From contig CANQZZ010000073.1 in NCBI GenBank assembly GCA_947628465.1, forward strand, positions 1 to 6,941: a stretch of 6,941 bases of DNA, given 5' to 3'. Below, piece after piece: positions 1 to 4,875 of this stretch; within the stretch, counting starts at the first letter, position 1; every line of letters begins with the position of its first letter. This DNA comes from an uncultured Clostridia bacterium. Lineage in GTDB: Bacteria > Bacillota_A > Clostridia > TANB77 > CAG-508. The notes beneath the pieces were generated by a model, which was not told where the DNA came from, did no database searches, and saw only the letters and a list, made by a program, of their open reading frames with translations. The translations under genes and the position numbers were made by a program.

Positions 1-1
1 T

Positions 2-130
2 GTGCGTGTCCTTATCACTTTACCATCTAATATCCAGTTATCAAAATCGAAAACAGTTACTGTAAACAAATTAGCAGATGATGATGATCATGGAGGACCT
101 TACACATATAATGTGTGGGATATAAAATAA
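2..130 (+). CDS. 3' end of an unidentified protein gene (truncated by the window edge)
   Basis: An open frame enters from the left edge and gives 42 residues before a TAA stop. The tail contains four aspartates in a row followed by HGG and ends in YTYNVWDIK. No family is recognised. The frame could also begin at a GTG at position 2, but no upstream sequence is available to test for a ribosome binding site, so a truncated longer gene is the simpler reading. A clear plus-strand terminator 32 bases after the stop supports a real gene end here. The acidic stretch could bind metal, but that is only a guess. Confidence 0.4.
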   Translation: MRVLITLPSNIQLSKSKTVTVNKLADDDDHGGPYTYNVWDIK

Positions 131-161
131 AGTTGGTCCCGTTTAAATAAGTATTATTAAG

Positions 162-199
162 AATACATCTCTAACGACCAGGCAGAGATGTATTTTTTG
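162..199. terminator. Intrinsic terminator between convergent genes
   Basis: A perfect 11-bp inverted repeat (AATACATCTCT at 162-172 with AGAGATGTATT at 184-194) encloses an 11-base loop and is followed by a T run on the plus strand. It ends transcription of the gene stopping at 130. It also lies directly after the minus-strand feoB remnant, where the tail is less T-rich, so termination in that direction would be weaker. Confidence 0.8.
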
Positions 200-202
200 T
201 TA

Positions 203-1055
203 TCAGTAAACTATCAAATTATAAATTCCATTTGTAATCATGCACACAATTATTCCACAAATAGTTGGAATAATAAACGAAATTATTGCCCATTTCCAAC
301 TTCCAGTTTCTTTCTTTATGCTAATTAAAGTAGTGCTACAAGGGAAATGCATCAAGCTAAAAAGCATTACATTTATAGCAGTAAGAATAGTCCAACCATT
401 ACTTATTAAAATATTAGATATACTTGTTAAATCTTCAATTTGCACTAAATTTCCACCTGCCATATAGCTCATAAGAATTATTGGAAGAACTATTTCATTT
501 GCAGGAAGAGCTAAAATAAATGCAGTAAGAATATATCCATCTAATCCCATAAGACTTGCAAAAGGATGTAAGAAATTTGCAATATGATTTAAAATAGATA
601 TTCCAGCAATATTTACATTTGCAAAAAGCCATATAACGATACCTGCAGGAGCAGCAACAGCAATTGCTCTACCAAGAACAAACAATGTTCTATCAAAAAT
701 TGAACGTACCAAAACTTTACCAATTTGTGGCATCCTATAAGGAGGTAGTTCTAGAACAAAAGAAGAAGGCATTCCTTTAAGTATAGTTTTAGATAAAATT
801 TTGGATATAATGAGTGTCATAACAATACCTATAATTATTACTAAAATCACAGATAAAGTAGATAAAATAGATGACCAAATACCAAAAGTATTTCCAGCAA
901 TAAATATTGAAGCAATAGTGATTAAAAAAGGAAATCTTCCGATTACAAGGAACAAAATTGTTAGTAATAATTGCAATTAATTTTTCTCTTGGAGAATCTA
1001 TAATTCTTGCTCCAACAACTCCGGCAGCATTGCAACCAAATCCCATGCACATGGT
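203..1055 (-). pseudogene. feoB: feoB remnant, ferrous iron transporter B: C-terminal part only, frameshifted
   Basis: FeoB imports Fe2+ through the inner membrane using an N-terminal G-protein domain and a C-terminal membrane permease. Only the permease end is present. The minus strand reads [20 protein letters not shown], then [18 protein letters not shown], and then continues in another frame with GRFPFLI, FVLELPPYRMPQ, LPANEIVLPII and KETGSWKW, all FeoB signatures. The frame changes because of one extra base near 941 (G on the plus strand); removing it joins the two parts exactly. Several hydrophobic membrane segments remain. The N-terminal GTPase domain and first membrane helices are absent: upstream of about 1055 the similarity fades into FQNYHFV and no start site is evident. 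FeoB is normally near 700 residues; roughly 285 are represented here. The frameshift alone could be a sequencing error, but the missing N-terminal half makes this a decayed gene. Confidence 0.88.
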
Positions 1056-1196
1056 AGTGACAAAATGGTAGTTTTGGAAGGTGTTGATAAATATGGATGT
1101 ATGCGAAGCATTAATATAAAAATTAATGTGTATCTCAGAGTGTAAAAATATCCTTATGCAATTAATACAAGTATTTTAAAAAGGAGAATTTTAATT

Positions 1197-1472
1197 ATGG
1201 AAAAAGAAAAAAATGTATTGGAGAAATGGTTTGAATTTAGGGAGGAAGAATTAGAAACTGAATTAAGCGAAGAAGATAAAAATCACATATATGATTTTGA
1301 AAAATGTGTAAATGTCATTTTAACTTGCATAGATGGTGACAAACATCAATTTACAAAAGAAAAGTTAGATAAGTTAGAAGAAGAAATATTAGATAGTTTT
1401 CATTATTTTAATAGAAAATATTATACAACTGGATTTATGGATGCCTTGAATATAATATTGAGTATTAAATAA
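1197..1472 (+). CDS. Small acidic helical protein of unknown function
   Basis: The gene encodes 91 residues, starting at ATG with an AGGAG ribosome binding site (1182-1186) ten bases upstream. The protein is rich in Glu, Asp and Lys and looks almost entirely helical. It opens with a charged coiled-coil-like stretch (about residues 1-30) and ends in a short hydrophobic segment, GFMDALNIILSIK. No signal peptide or membrane segment is seen. I do not recognise the family with confidence; the size and the C-terminal GF-x-x-A-hydrophobic pattern recall small uncharacterised proteins carried on clostridial mobile elements. No convincing promoter is visible upstream; 1109-1128 holds a weak AT-rich hairpin. 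It ends 18 bases before a terminator shared with the convergent tRNA gene. Confidence 0.7.
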   Translation: MEKEKNVLEKWFEFREEELETELSEEDKNHIYDFEKCVNVILTCIDGDKHQFTKEKLDKLEEEILDSFHYFNRKYYTTGFMDALNIILSIK

Positions 1473-1490
1473 TATTATAAATAAAAAAAG

Positions 1491-1522
1491 AAGGTTGATC
1501 CAATATGAATCAACCTTTTTTA
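1491..1522. terminator. Bidirectional intrinsic terminator
   Basis: The stem AAGGTTGAT (1491-1499) pairs with ATCAACCTT (1509-1517) around a 9-base loop. T runs follow on both strands: TTTTTT on the plus strand, and a long run interrupted by one C on the minus strand. It serves the small plus-strand gene ending at 1472 and the minus-strand tRNA-His that ends at 1525. Confidence 0.85.
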
Positions 1523-1524
1523 GA

Positions 1525-1602
1525 TGGGGTGGAATACGGGGATCGAACCCGCGACCTCTGGAGCCACAATCCAGTGCTCTAACCAGCTGAGCTAATTCCA
1601 CC
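1525..1602 (-). tRNA. tRNA-His (GTG), copy 1
   Basis: The minus strand folds into a complete cloverleaf. It has the extra 5' G-1 diagnostic of tRNA-His facing discriminator C73, a perfect acceptor stem GTGGAAT/ATTCCAC, and a D arm GCTC...GAGC. The anticodon stem CTGGA/TCCAG closes the loop TTGTGGC, giving anticodon GTG. The T arm is GCGGG/CCCGT, and CCA is encoded. It has its own promoter upstream (1647-1675) and a terminator directly downstream. The anticodon stem matches that of E. coli tRNA-His, suggesting this is the ordinary housekeeping copy. Confidence 0.97.
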
Positions 1603-1646
1603 AAACTGACATCTAAAACTATATTGAATAATCTCAATACTCCTAT

Positions 1647-1675
1647 ATAGTAACATAAAATAATTTTATTGTCAA
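1647..1675 (-). promoter_or_regulatory. Sigma-A promoter for tRNA-His copy 1
   Basis: On the minus strand a perfect TTGACA (-35, 1670-1675) is followed after 17 bases by TACTAT (-10, 1647-1652). The start point would fall near 1640, giving a leader of about 38 bases before the tRNA 5' end at 1602. Confidence 0.75.
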
Positions 1676-1721
1676 CTATTTTATGTAAAAAATATAAAAA
1701 TTTTTTTAAGGGCATAAATTA

Positions 1722-1751
1722 AGCAAGAATTGAAATAAACTAATTCTTACT
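1722..1751 (-). terminator. Possible weak terminator after tRNA-His copy 2
   Basis: On the minus strand AGTAAGAATT pairs with AATTCTTGCT (10 bp, one G-U) around a 10-base loop, about 25 bases beyond the CCA end of tRNA-His copy 2. The stem is AT-rich and the downstream tract is only moderately T-rich, so some read-through into copy 1 is likely. Confidence 0.35.
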
Positions 1752-1775
1752 AACAATTTTGTTATAAAATAAAAA

Positions 1776-1853
1776 TGGGGTAGGATATGGGATTCGAACC
1801 CACGACCTCTAGTGCCACAAACTAGCGCTCTAACCAACTGAGCTAAACCTACC
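1776..1853 (-). tRNA. tRNA-His (GTG), copy 2, divergent
   Basis: A second complete cloverleaf lies on the minus strand with G-1, discriminator C73, encoded CCA, anticodon loop TTGTGGC (anticodon GTG) and the same D-arm and variable-region layout as copy 1. It is not a recent duplicate. The anticodon stem is CTAGT/ACTAG instead of CTGGA/TCCAG, the T stem is GTGGG/CCCAT, and the acceptor stem GTAGGTT/ATCCTAC has a U6-U67 mismatch. It has its own promoter (1863-1893). The acceptor mismatch is the only structural flaw; all HisRS identity elements (G-1, C73, GUG) are present. Confidence 0.95.
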
Positions 1854-1862
1854 ATTTAATTT

Positions 1863-1893
1863 ATTATATATCATAAATTAATGAATTAGTCAA
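1863..1893 (-). promoter_or_regulatory. Sigma-A promoter for tRNA-His copy 2
   Basis: Minus strand: TTGACT (-35, 1888-1893) lies 17 bases from TATATA (1865-1870), or 19 bases from a perfect TATAAT (1863-1868). Transcription would begin only a few bases before the tRNA 5' end at 1853. Confidence 0.7.
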
Positions 1894-1941
1894 TAAAGAA
1901 ATAAATATTATTAACTAAATCTAGAAAATACAACAAAAGTA

Positions 1942-1970
1942 TTGATTTTATAAGTATTAGATGATATAAT
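1942..1970 (+). promoter_or_regulatory. Sigma-A promoter for the aminoacyl-tRNA-synthetase-like gene
   Basis: TTGATT (1942-1947), a 17-base spacer and a perfect TATAAT (1965-1970) form a strong promoter, divergent from the tRNA promoter. The expected start point (about 1977) is only a few bases before the ATG at 1982, so that ATG would have no ribosome binding site. This argues that translation begins at the TTG at 2018. Confidence 0.75.
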
Positions 1971-2017
1971 GGGTAAAAATTATGTTAATAAAAAAGAGTA
2001 AGGGAAGGAGTAGAACA

Positions 2018-3058
2018 TTGGAAAGTTTAAGAGAGAAATTAAGTAGTTTTACAAGTTTTAAGACTACTAATAAGTCAATGTTTTTAAACGAAACTCTTAC
2101 AAAGGATGAAATTAAAGATAGTACACTATATTTTGGAACAGGATTAGCTTCAGTAAATGAACCAAGTTCTGGATTTGGAGTAGAATTTCTAAACACTGTA
2201 TTAACTGCATTATGGTTACAAAGACAACTAGGTTTTAAGAAAGTAATACATGAAATTTCTACAGTAGGATACAATATTGATGAAGAAACAAGAAAAAGAT
2301 TAATAGCTCAAGAAAACTTTATAGTAGAAAATTTAATAAGAAATTTACATTTAGAAGGAAAATATCAATTGAATTTTTCTCATAATTATCATAACTCAGA
2401 TGAGTTTAATGATATAAAAAGGCATGTAGATGAAAAATTATCAGAATTTTCTAAAAATCCTAATTTTGATGAAATTGGTAATTATACGGCTTTACAACTA
2501 ACAGGAATGAAATATTTATATGATAAAGAAGGTACAAGAATAAAACTGGGATGGATAACTGATAAAAAAAGTCCTATGGAATCAGTCGATAAAGAAGAAG
2601 TTACAGAACTTATTAACAAGGGACATTTAAATGAATATTATTTTGATCACATGTATAGATATGTATTTCCAAATGATAAATATTCTTTTTTATATACTCC
2701 ATGTGCAATAGATTTAGGGAATGGAAATAGAACAGTACCATATACAGTTACACCTTCACAAACAAGACCTGTTTTAAATGGAAAGAGTATAGAGGGTTTT
2801 GTTACATCTTTACCAGATACAAAGAGTAAAAAGAAAGTTGTAACTAATTGGTCACAAAATATTATAAATTTATTTGAAGAAATGTTTTATCCTATTCCTA
2901 TTGAGGATACAGGAGATTTAAATTTAACAACACTAAAAAAATTAGACTATTTACAACGAAGAGTGTTGAATTTAGGGAAGGCTGATCCATCAATTTCATC
3001 ATCTCAATTAGGCTCATATATTTCGAAAACAACGAAGGATGATGATTGGGAGAGATAA
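2018..3058 (+). CDS. Unrecognised protein, possibly a degenerate class I aminoacyl-tRNA-synthetase-like fold (TyrRS/TrpRS or cyclodipeptide-synthase type)
   Basis: The start chosen is TTG 2018, giving 346 residues. GGGAAGGAG (2002-2010) sits at ideal distance, whereas the in-frame ATG 1982 abuts the promoter. The family is not recognised with certainty. The layout suggests a class I synthetase Rossmann fold. A strand (about residues 36-42) leads to a Gly/Ser turn and helix SGFGVEFLNTVLTALWLQ where TyrRS/TrpRS carry HIGH, then a strand KKVIHEI. A middle segment has Q and M in a helix (about 156-166) followed by KLGW. Then comes FDHMYRYVFP and the strand-turn LYTPCAIDLGNG (about 225-236), placed where TyrRS has its TPLLxGLDG stretch before KMSKS. 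HIGH and KMSKS are both missing, so ordinary tRNA charging is unlikely. Cyclodipeptide synthases share this fold and also lack both motifs but are shorter. The C-terminus is polar, with no membrane segment or signal peptide. The gene lies divergent from two tRNA-His genes and directly upstream of a His-regulated racemase. The fold assignment comes from reading the pattern by eye, not from an alignment. Confidence 0.6.
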   Translation: MESLREKLSSFTSFKTTNKSMFLNETLTKDEIKDSTLYFGTGLASVNEPSSGFGVEFLNTVLTALWLQRQLGFKKVIHEISTVGYNIDEETRKRLIAQENFIVENLIRNLHLEGKYQLNFSHNYHNSDEFNDIKRHVDEKLSEFSKNPNFDEIGNYTALQLTGMKYLYDKEGTRIKLGWITDKKSPMESVDKEEVTELINKGHLNEYYFDHMYRYVFPNDKYSFLYTPCAIDLGNGNRTVPYTVTPSQTRPVLNGKSIEGFVTSLPDTKSKKKVVTNWSQNIINLFEEMFYPIPIEDTGDLNLTTLKKLDYLQRRVLNLGKADPSISSSQLGSYISKTTKDDDWER

Positions 3059-3083
3059 TGAAAATAAATTCACAAAAAAATGA

Positions 3084-3112
3084 TTGACTTTTAAAGATAA
3101 GTATATTATAAT
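3084..3112 (+). promoter_or_regulatory. Sigma-A promoter of the His-attenuated racemase gene
   Basis: TTGACT (3084-3089), a 17-base spacer and a perfect TATAAT (3107-3112) lie 25 bases after the preceding stop codon. Transcription would begin near 3119, giving a leader of roughly 200 bases that carries the leader peptide and attenuator. Confidence 0.85.
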
Positions 3113-3146
3113 ATTAAAAAAATTTATAGTGAAAGGTGATATTAAT

Positions 3147-3242
3147 ATGTTAAATATGATTGATAATAAAATAATGTTTTCATCACACCATCATCATTTG
3201 GTTTTATTTATCATGAAAAAATATCACCAAAAGATAGATTAA
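3147..3242 (+). CDS. Histidine leader peptide (31 aa, four consecutive His codons)
   Basis: A short ORF starts at ATG 3147 behind AAAGGTGAT (3132-3140). Residues 14-17 are four histidines (CAC CAT CAT CAT at 3186-3197), with one further His at residue 27. This is the hallmark of a transcription-attenuation leader, as in the enterobacterial his operon. The peptide itself is expected to have no function. It ends at TAA 3240-3242, so a ribosome that finishes translation covers the antiterminator 5' arm (3224-3232), while a ribosome stalled on the His codons covers 3197-3202 instead. It is transcribed from the promoter at 3084-3112 and precedes the racemase-fold gene by 73 bases. Confidence 0.9.
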   Translation: MLNMIDNKIMFSSHHHHLVLFIMKKYHQKID

Positions 3243-3293
3243 AGAAGTATTTTAAAGAAGTGTTTTGGTGAAAAATTGCCAAAACACTTTTTT
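3197..3293 (+). promoter_or_regulatory. Histidine attenuator: protector, antiterminator and terminator hairpins
   Basis: Terminator: AAGTGTTTTGG (3258-3268) pairs perfectly with CCAAAACACTT (3279-3289), extendable by a U-G pair, followed by a run of six T. Antiterminator: TCACCAAAA (3224-3232) pairs perfectly with TTTTGGTGA (3263-3271), overlapping the terminator's 5' arm, so the two are mutually exclusive. Protector: TTTGGT (3197-3202), immediately after the His codons, can pair with ACCAAA (3226-3231). Stalling at the His codons blocks the protector and lets the antiterminator form, allowing transcription on; efficient translation to the stop lets the terminator form. Expression is therefore predicted to rise when charged tRNA-His is scarce. 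Confidence 0.88.
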
Positions 3294-3315
3294 ATTGTGT
3301 ATAGGAGAAATATTA

Positions 3316-4119
3316 ATGAAAAAAGAATTTACATATTATTTATTTAGTCCATGTGGTAACGATACAGCTTTAGTAGAAGGAACTGATATAGACGAACAAA
3401 CAAAAAAAATATTAAATGATAGAATTATGAATATACATCCAAACATAGAGCAAGTCGGTTTTATAGGTTTAGATAAATATAAACTTAAAATGGCTGGTGG
3501 AGAATTTTGTGGTAATGCTACAAGATGTGCTGCATATTATTATTTAAAAGGGAAAAGCGGAGAAATTAAAATAGATATATCTAATAATATGATAATAAAA
3601 GCAGGAGTAAATGAGGAAGGAAAGGCTTGGTCACAAATTCCATTATATACTGGTAAAGATTTTATAAGAGTAGTAGACAATGGTATATACGAAATTATAA
3701 TGAGTGGAATTAAGTATATTATATTAGAAAAAGAAATATCAAAACTATATTTATTAGATAAGAAAAATTTAAAAAGTAGTGCAATGAATATTTTAAAAAA
3801 ATATAATATTAAAGAATCTGAAGCTATTGGGGTGATTTTTTTAGAACAAATAAATGAAAAAATAAAAATCCATCCAGTAGTATGGGTAAAAAAAATAAAT
3901 ACATTATTTTATGAAACAGCATGTGGGAGTGGAACAACAGCTGTTGCTATATTAGAAGCAGTAAAGAATAATTGTAATCAAAAAATTGATATAATACAGC
4001 CATCAAATCAAGATATAACTGCCAAAATTATTTTAAATAAAGGTAAAATTGAAAATGCTTGTATTTTGGGAAATATAAAAAGTGATAATTGCGTAAAAAG
4101 AATAAATATTGATATATAA
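3316..4119 (+). CDS. DapF-fold cofactor-independent amino acid racemase, probable histidine racemase
   Basis: The protein has 267 residues. ATG 3316 is chosen because AGGAG (3303-3307) lies eight bases upstream; the longer frame would start at a TTG inside the attenuator terminator. This is the two-domain diaminopimelate-epimerase fold, in which two cysteines act as acid and base to invert an alpha carbon without cofactor. Cys65 lies in GGEFCGNATRCAA and Cys203 in ETACGSGTTAVA, matching the paired DapF motifs. An N-terminal GND (residues 14-16) corresponds to the conserved GND of the family. The Glu-Arg segment that DapF normally has before the second motif is replaced by KKINTLFY, so diaminopimelate is an unlikely substrate. 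Histidine racemases of this fold are known, such as CntK in staphylopine synthesis. The four-His leader upstream points to histidine as substrate or product; that is inference. No cntL/cntM-like partners are present. It ends at a terminator shared with the convergent acetyltransferase gene. Confidence 0.85.
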   Translation: MKKEFTYYLFSPCGNDTALVEGTDIDEQTKKILNDRIMNIHPNIEQVGFIGLDKYKLKMAGGEFCGNATRCAAYYYLKGKSGEIKIDISNNMIIKAGVNEEGKAWSQIPLYTGKDFIRVVDNGIYEIIMSGIKYIILEKEISKLYLLDKKNLKSSAMNILKKYNIKESEAIGVIFLEQINEKIKIHPVVWVKKINTLFYETACGSGTTAVAILEAVKNNCNQKIDIIQPSNQDITAKIILNKGKIENACILGNIKSDNCVKRINIDI

Positions 4120-4122
4120 AAC

Positions 4123-4154
4123 AAAGATACCATTAAAATCTTAATGGTATCTTT
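4123..4154. terminator. Bidirectional terminator between convergent racemase and acetyltransferase genes
   Basis: A perfect 14-bp inverted repeat (AAAGATACCATTAA at 4123-4136 with TTAATGGTATCTTT at 4141-4154) has a 4-base loop. It begins 3 bases after the racemase stop and lies 7 bases beyond the acetyltransferase stop. The better T-rich tail (TTTGTTTTAT) is on the minus strand, so it looks primarily like the acetyltransferase terminator, working in both directions. Confidence 0.85.
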
Positions 4155-4161
4155 GAGTGGA

Positions 4162-4677
4162 CTACAGTTTTTTTGTCATAAAAATGCGGAATTCTTCGGG
4201 GTTTTTGGAAGAATGGTTTGTGTGGGAACGAGAAACAATTTCATAGAGATCGTACTCTTTAGTAAAACCATATTTCTTAAAAATTCCCAAACCCATTGGA
4301 TTCTTTTCATTAACCCGAAGATAGGCAAATTCATAGCCTTCAGATTTAGCAATGTTAATTGCATAATCAAAAAGCTTGGTGCCAATTCCACGATGTCGAT
4401 AACTTGGAAGAACAGCCAAATCTGAGATATATAGAACTTTGCTTTCGTGCCCATAGTGAACAGGATGTTCATTGGGATGCTGATTTCTGATTGAAATGAA
4501 ACCAACACACACATTATCTTCGTAATAGCCGAAGATTTTGCCATTAGTAAGGTTCTTATCAAATTCTAGCCGAACTTCTTCTGACGTCCACCTTTCAAAG
4601 AAAGGGAAACTTTCGAAAACTTTAAAGACATTATAAAAGTCATCAAAGCTTTCAAGATTCATGATGCCTGACTTCAT
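4162..4677 (-). CDS. GNAT-family N-acetyltransferase
   Basis: The protein has 171 residues. ATG 4675-4677 is chosen because of AAAGGAAG six bases upstream on the minus strand. GNAT enzymes move an acetyl group from acetyl-CoA to an amine. The core is clear: strand GYYEDNVCVGFISI (about 50-63), strand LYISDLAV (82-89), the acetyl-CoA pyrophosphate loop R94-HRGIG99 at a helix start, strand YLRV (119-122) and the terminal motif FKKYGF (133-138). The substrate cannot be told from the sequence. The gene is divergent from hisS, with the two -35 boxes six bases apart, and both use CGN arginine codons that the AT-rich neighbours largely avoid, suggesting they arrived together. GNATs beside spare aminoacyl-tRNA synthetases can detoxify inhibitors or aminoacyl-adenylates (MccE and RimL are precedents), but that role here is inference. 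Confidence 0.93.
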   Translation of the reverse strand: MKSGIMNLESFDDFYNVFKVFESFPFFERWTSEEVRLEFDKNLTNGKIFGYYEDNVCVGFISIRNQHPNEHPVHYGHESKVLYISDLAVLPSYRHRGIGTKLFDYAINIAKSEGYEFAYLRVNEKNPMGLGIFKKYGFTKEYDLYEIVSRSHTNHSSKNPEEFRIFMTKKL

Positions 4678-4703
4678 AGTAATCTTCCTTTCATAAAATA
4701 TAA

Positions 4704-4730
4704 TATATACAAAAATGTATACAAATACAT
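4704..4730. promoter_or_regulatory. Candidate operator palindromes in the acetyltransferase 5' region
   Basis: Overlapping AT-rich inverted repeats lie between the acetyltransferase -10 box and its ribosome binding site: ATGTAT-ACAA-ATACAT (4715-4730), whose last two bases overlap the -10, and TATAC-AAAAAT-GTATA (4706-4721), with GTATAC at the centre. Such symmetry suits a dimeric repressor, but no regulator gene is present and AT-rich DNA yields such repeats by chance. Confidence 0.3.
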
Positions 4731-4757
4731 ATTATCACACATAATGAAAAAAATCAA
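4729..4757 (-). promoter_or_regulatory. Sigma-A promoter for the GNAT acetyltransferase
   Basis: Minus strand: TTGATT (-35, 4752-4757), a 17-base spacer and TAATAT (-10, 4729-4734). It is back to back with the hisS promoter, so binding by one regulator could affect both. Confidence 0.7.
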
Positions 4758-4763
4758 GCAATG

Positions 4764-4792
4764 TTGACAGATTATGTAAATTGTAGTAAAAT
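4764..4792 (+). promoter_or_regulatory. hisS: Sigma-A promoter for hisS
   Basis: A perfect TTGACA (4764-4769), a 17-base spacer and TAAAAT (4787-4792) make a strong promoter. The start point is expected near 4799, leaving a 5' leader of only about 77 bases. That is too short for the T-box riboswitch that often precedes aminoacyl-tRNA synthetase genes in Firmicutes. Confidence 0.85.
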
Positions 4793-4798
4793 AGATAC

Positions 4799-4873
4799 AT
4801 GCAAAAAGTTTGCATTATGAAAAAAGATTTTCTTTTTTCAAACTAACACTATTTTACTGAAGGGAGTAAAATG
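4799..4873 (+). promoter_or_regulatory. Structured hisS leader with 15-codon ORF and ribosome binding site in a hairpin loop
   Basis: Three perfect hairpins are packed into the leader: ATGCAAA/TTTGCAT (4799-4815), TGAAAAAAGA/TCTTTTTTCA with a 3-base loop (4818-4840), and ATTTTACT/AGTAAAAT (4851-4872). The loop of the third, GAAGGG, holds most of the Shine-Dalgarno sequence. A 15-codon ORF (MQKVCIMKKDFLFSN, 4799-4846) begins at the predicted transcript start, so it would be leaderless; it has no His codons. A two-codon ORF, ATG ACA TGA (4871-4879), overlaps the hisS start codon. This suggests control of hisS translation, but no known leader class is matched. Confidence 0.45.
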
Positions 4874-4875
4874 AC

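Noticed and set aside
1084..1117. Promoter for the small gene at 1197 (TTGATA and TAATAT)
   Set aside because: The spacing between the two boxes is 22 bases, too long for a normal promoter.
1389..1715. Minus-strand open frame across tRNA-His copy 1
   Set aside because: It runs through a tRNA gene, its terminator and its promoter, so it is not coding.
2018..3058. Firm call as a cyclodipeptide synthase
   Set aside because: The protein is about 100 residues longer than typical members, and the G-x-S-x-x-N signature near the first strand is not clearly present, so only a fold-level suggestion is made.
3265..3315. N-terminal extension of the racemase from a TTG at 3265
   Set aside because: This start lies inside the attenuator terminator stem and has no ribosome binding site; ATG 3316 has AGGAG at the right distance.
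3316..4119. True diaminopimelate epimerase (dapF)
   Set aside because: The fold and cysteine motifs fit, but the segment before the second cysteine lacks the usual DapF Glu-Arg residues, and the gene is under a His leader rather than near lysine genes.
4162..4562. Open frames on both strands overlapping the acetyltransferase gene
   Set aside because: They are shadows without ribosome binding sites or recognisable motifs; the minus-strand GNAT frame has conserved motifs and a good start.
4680..4875. T-box riboswitch upstream of hisS
   Set aside because: The promoter leaves a leader of only about 77 bases, and no T-box consensus or long specifier stem is present.
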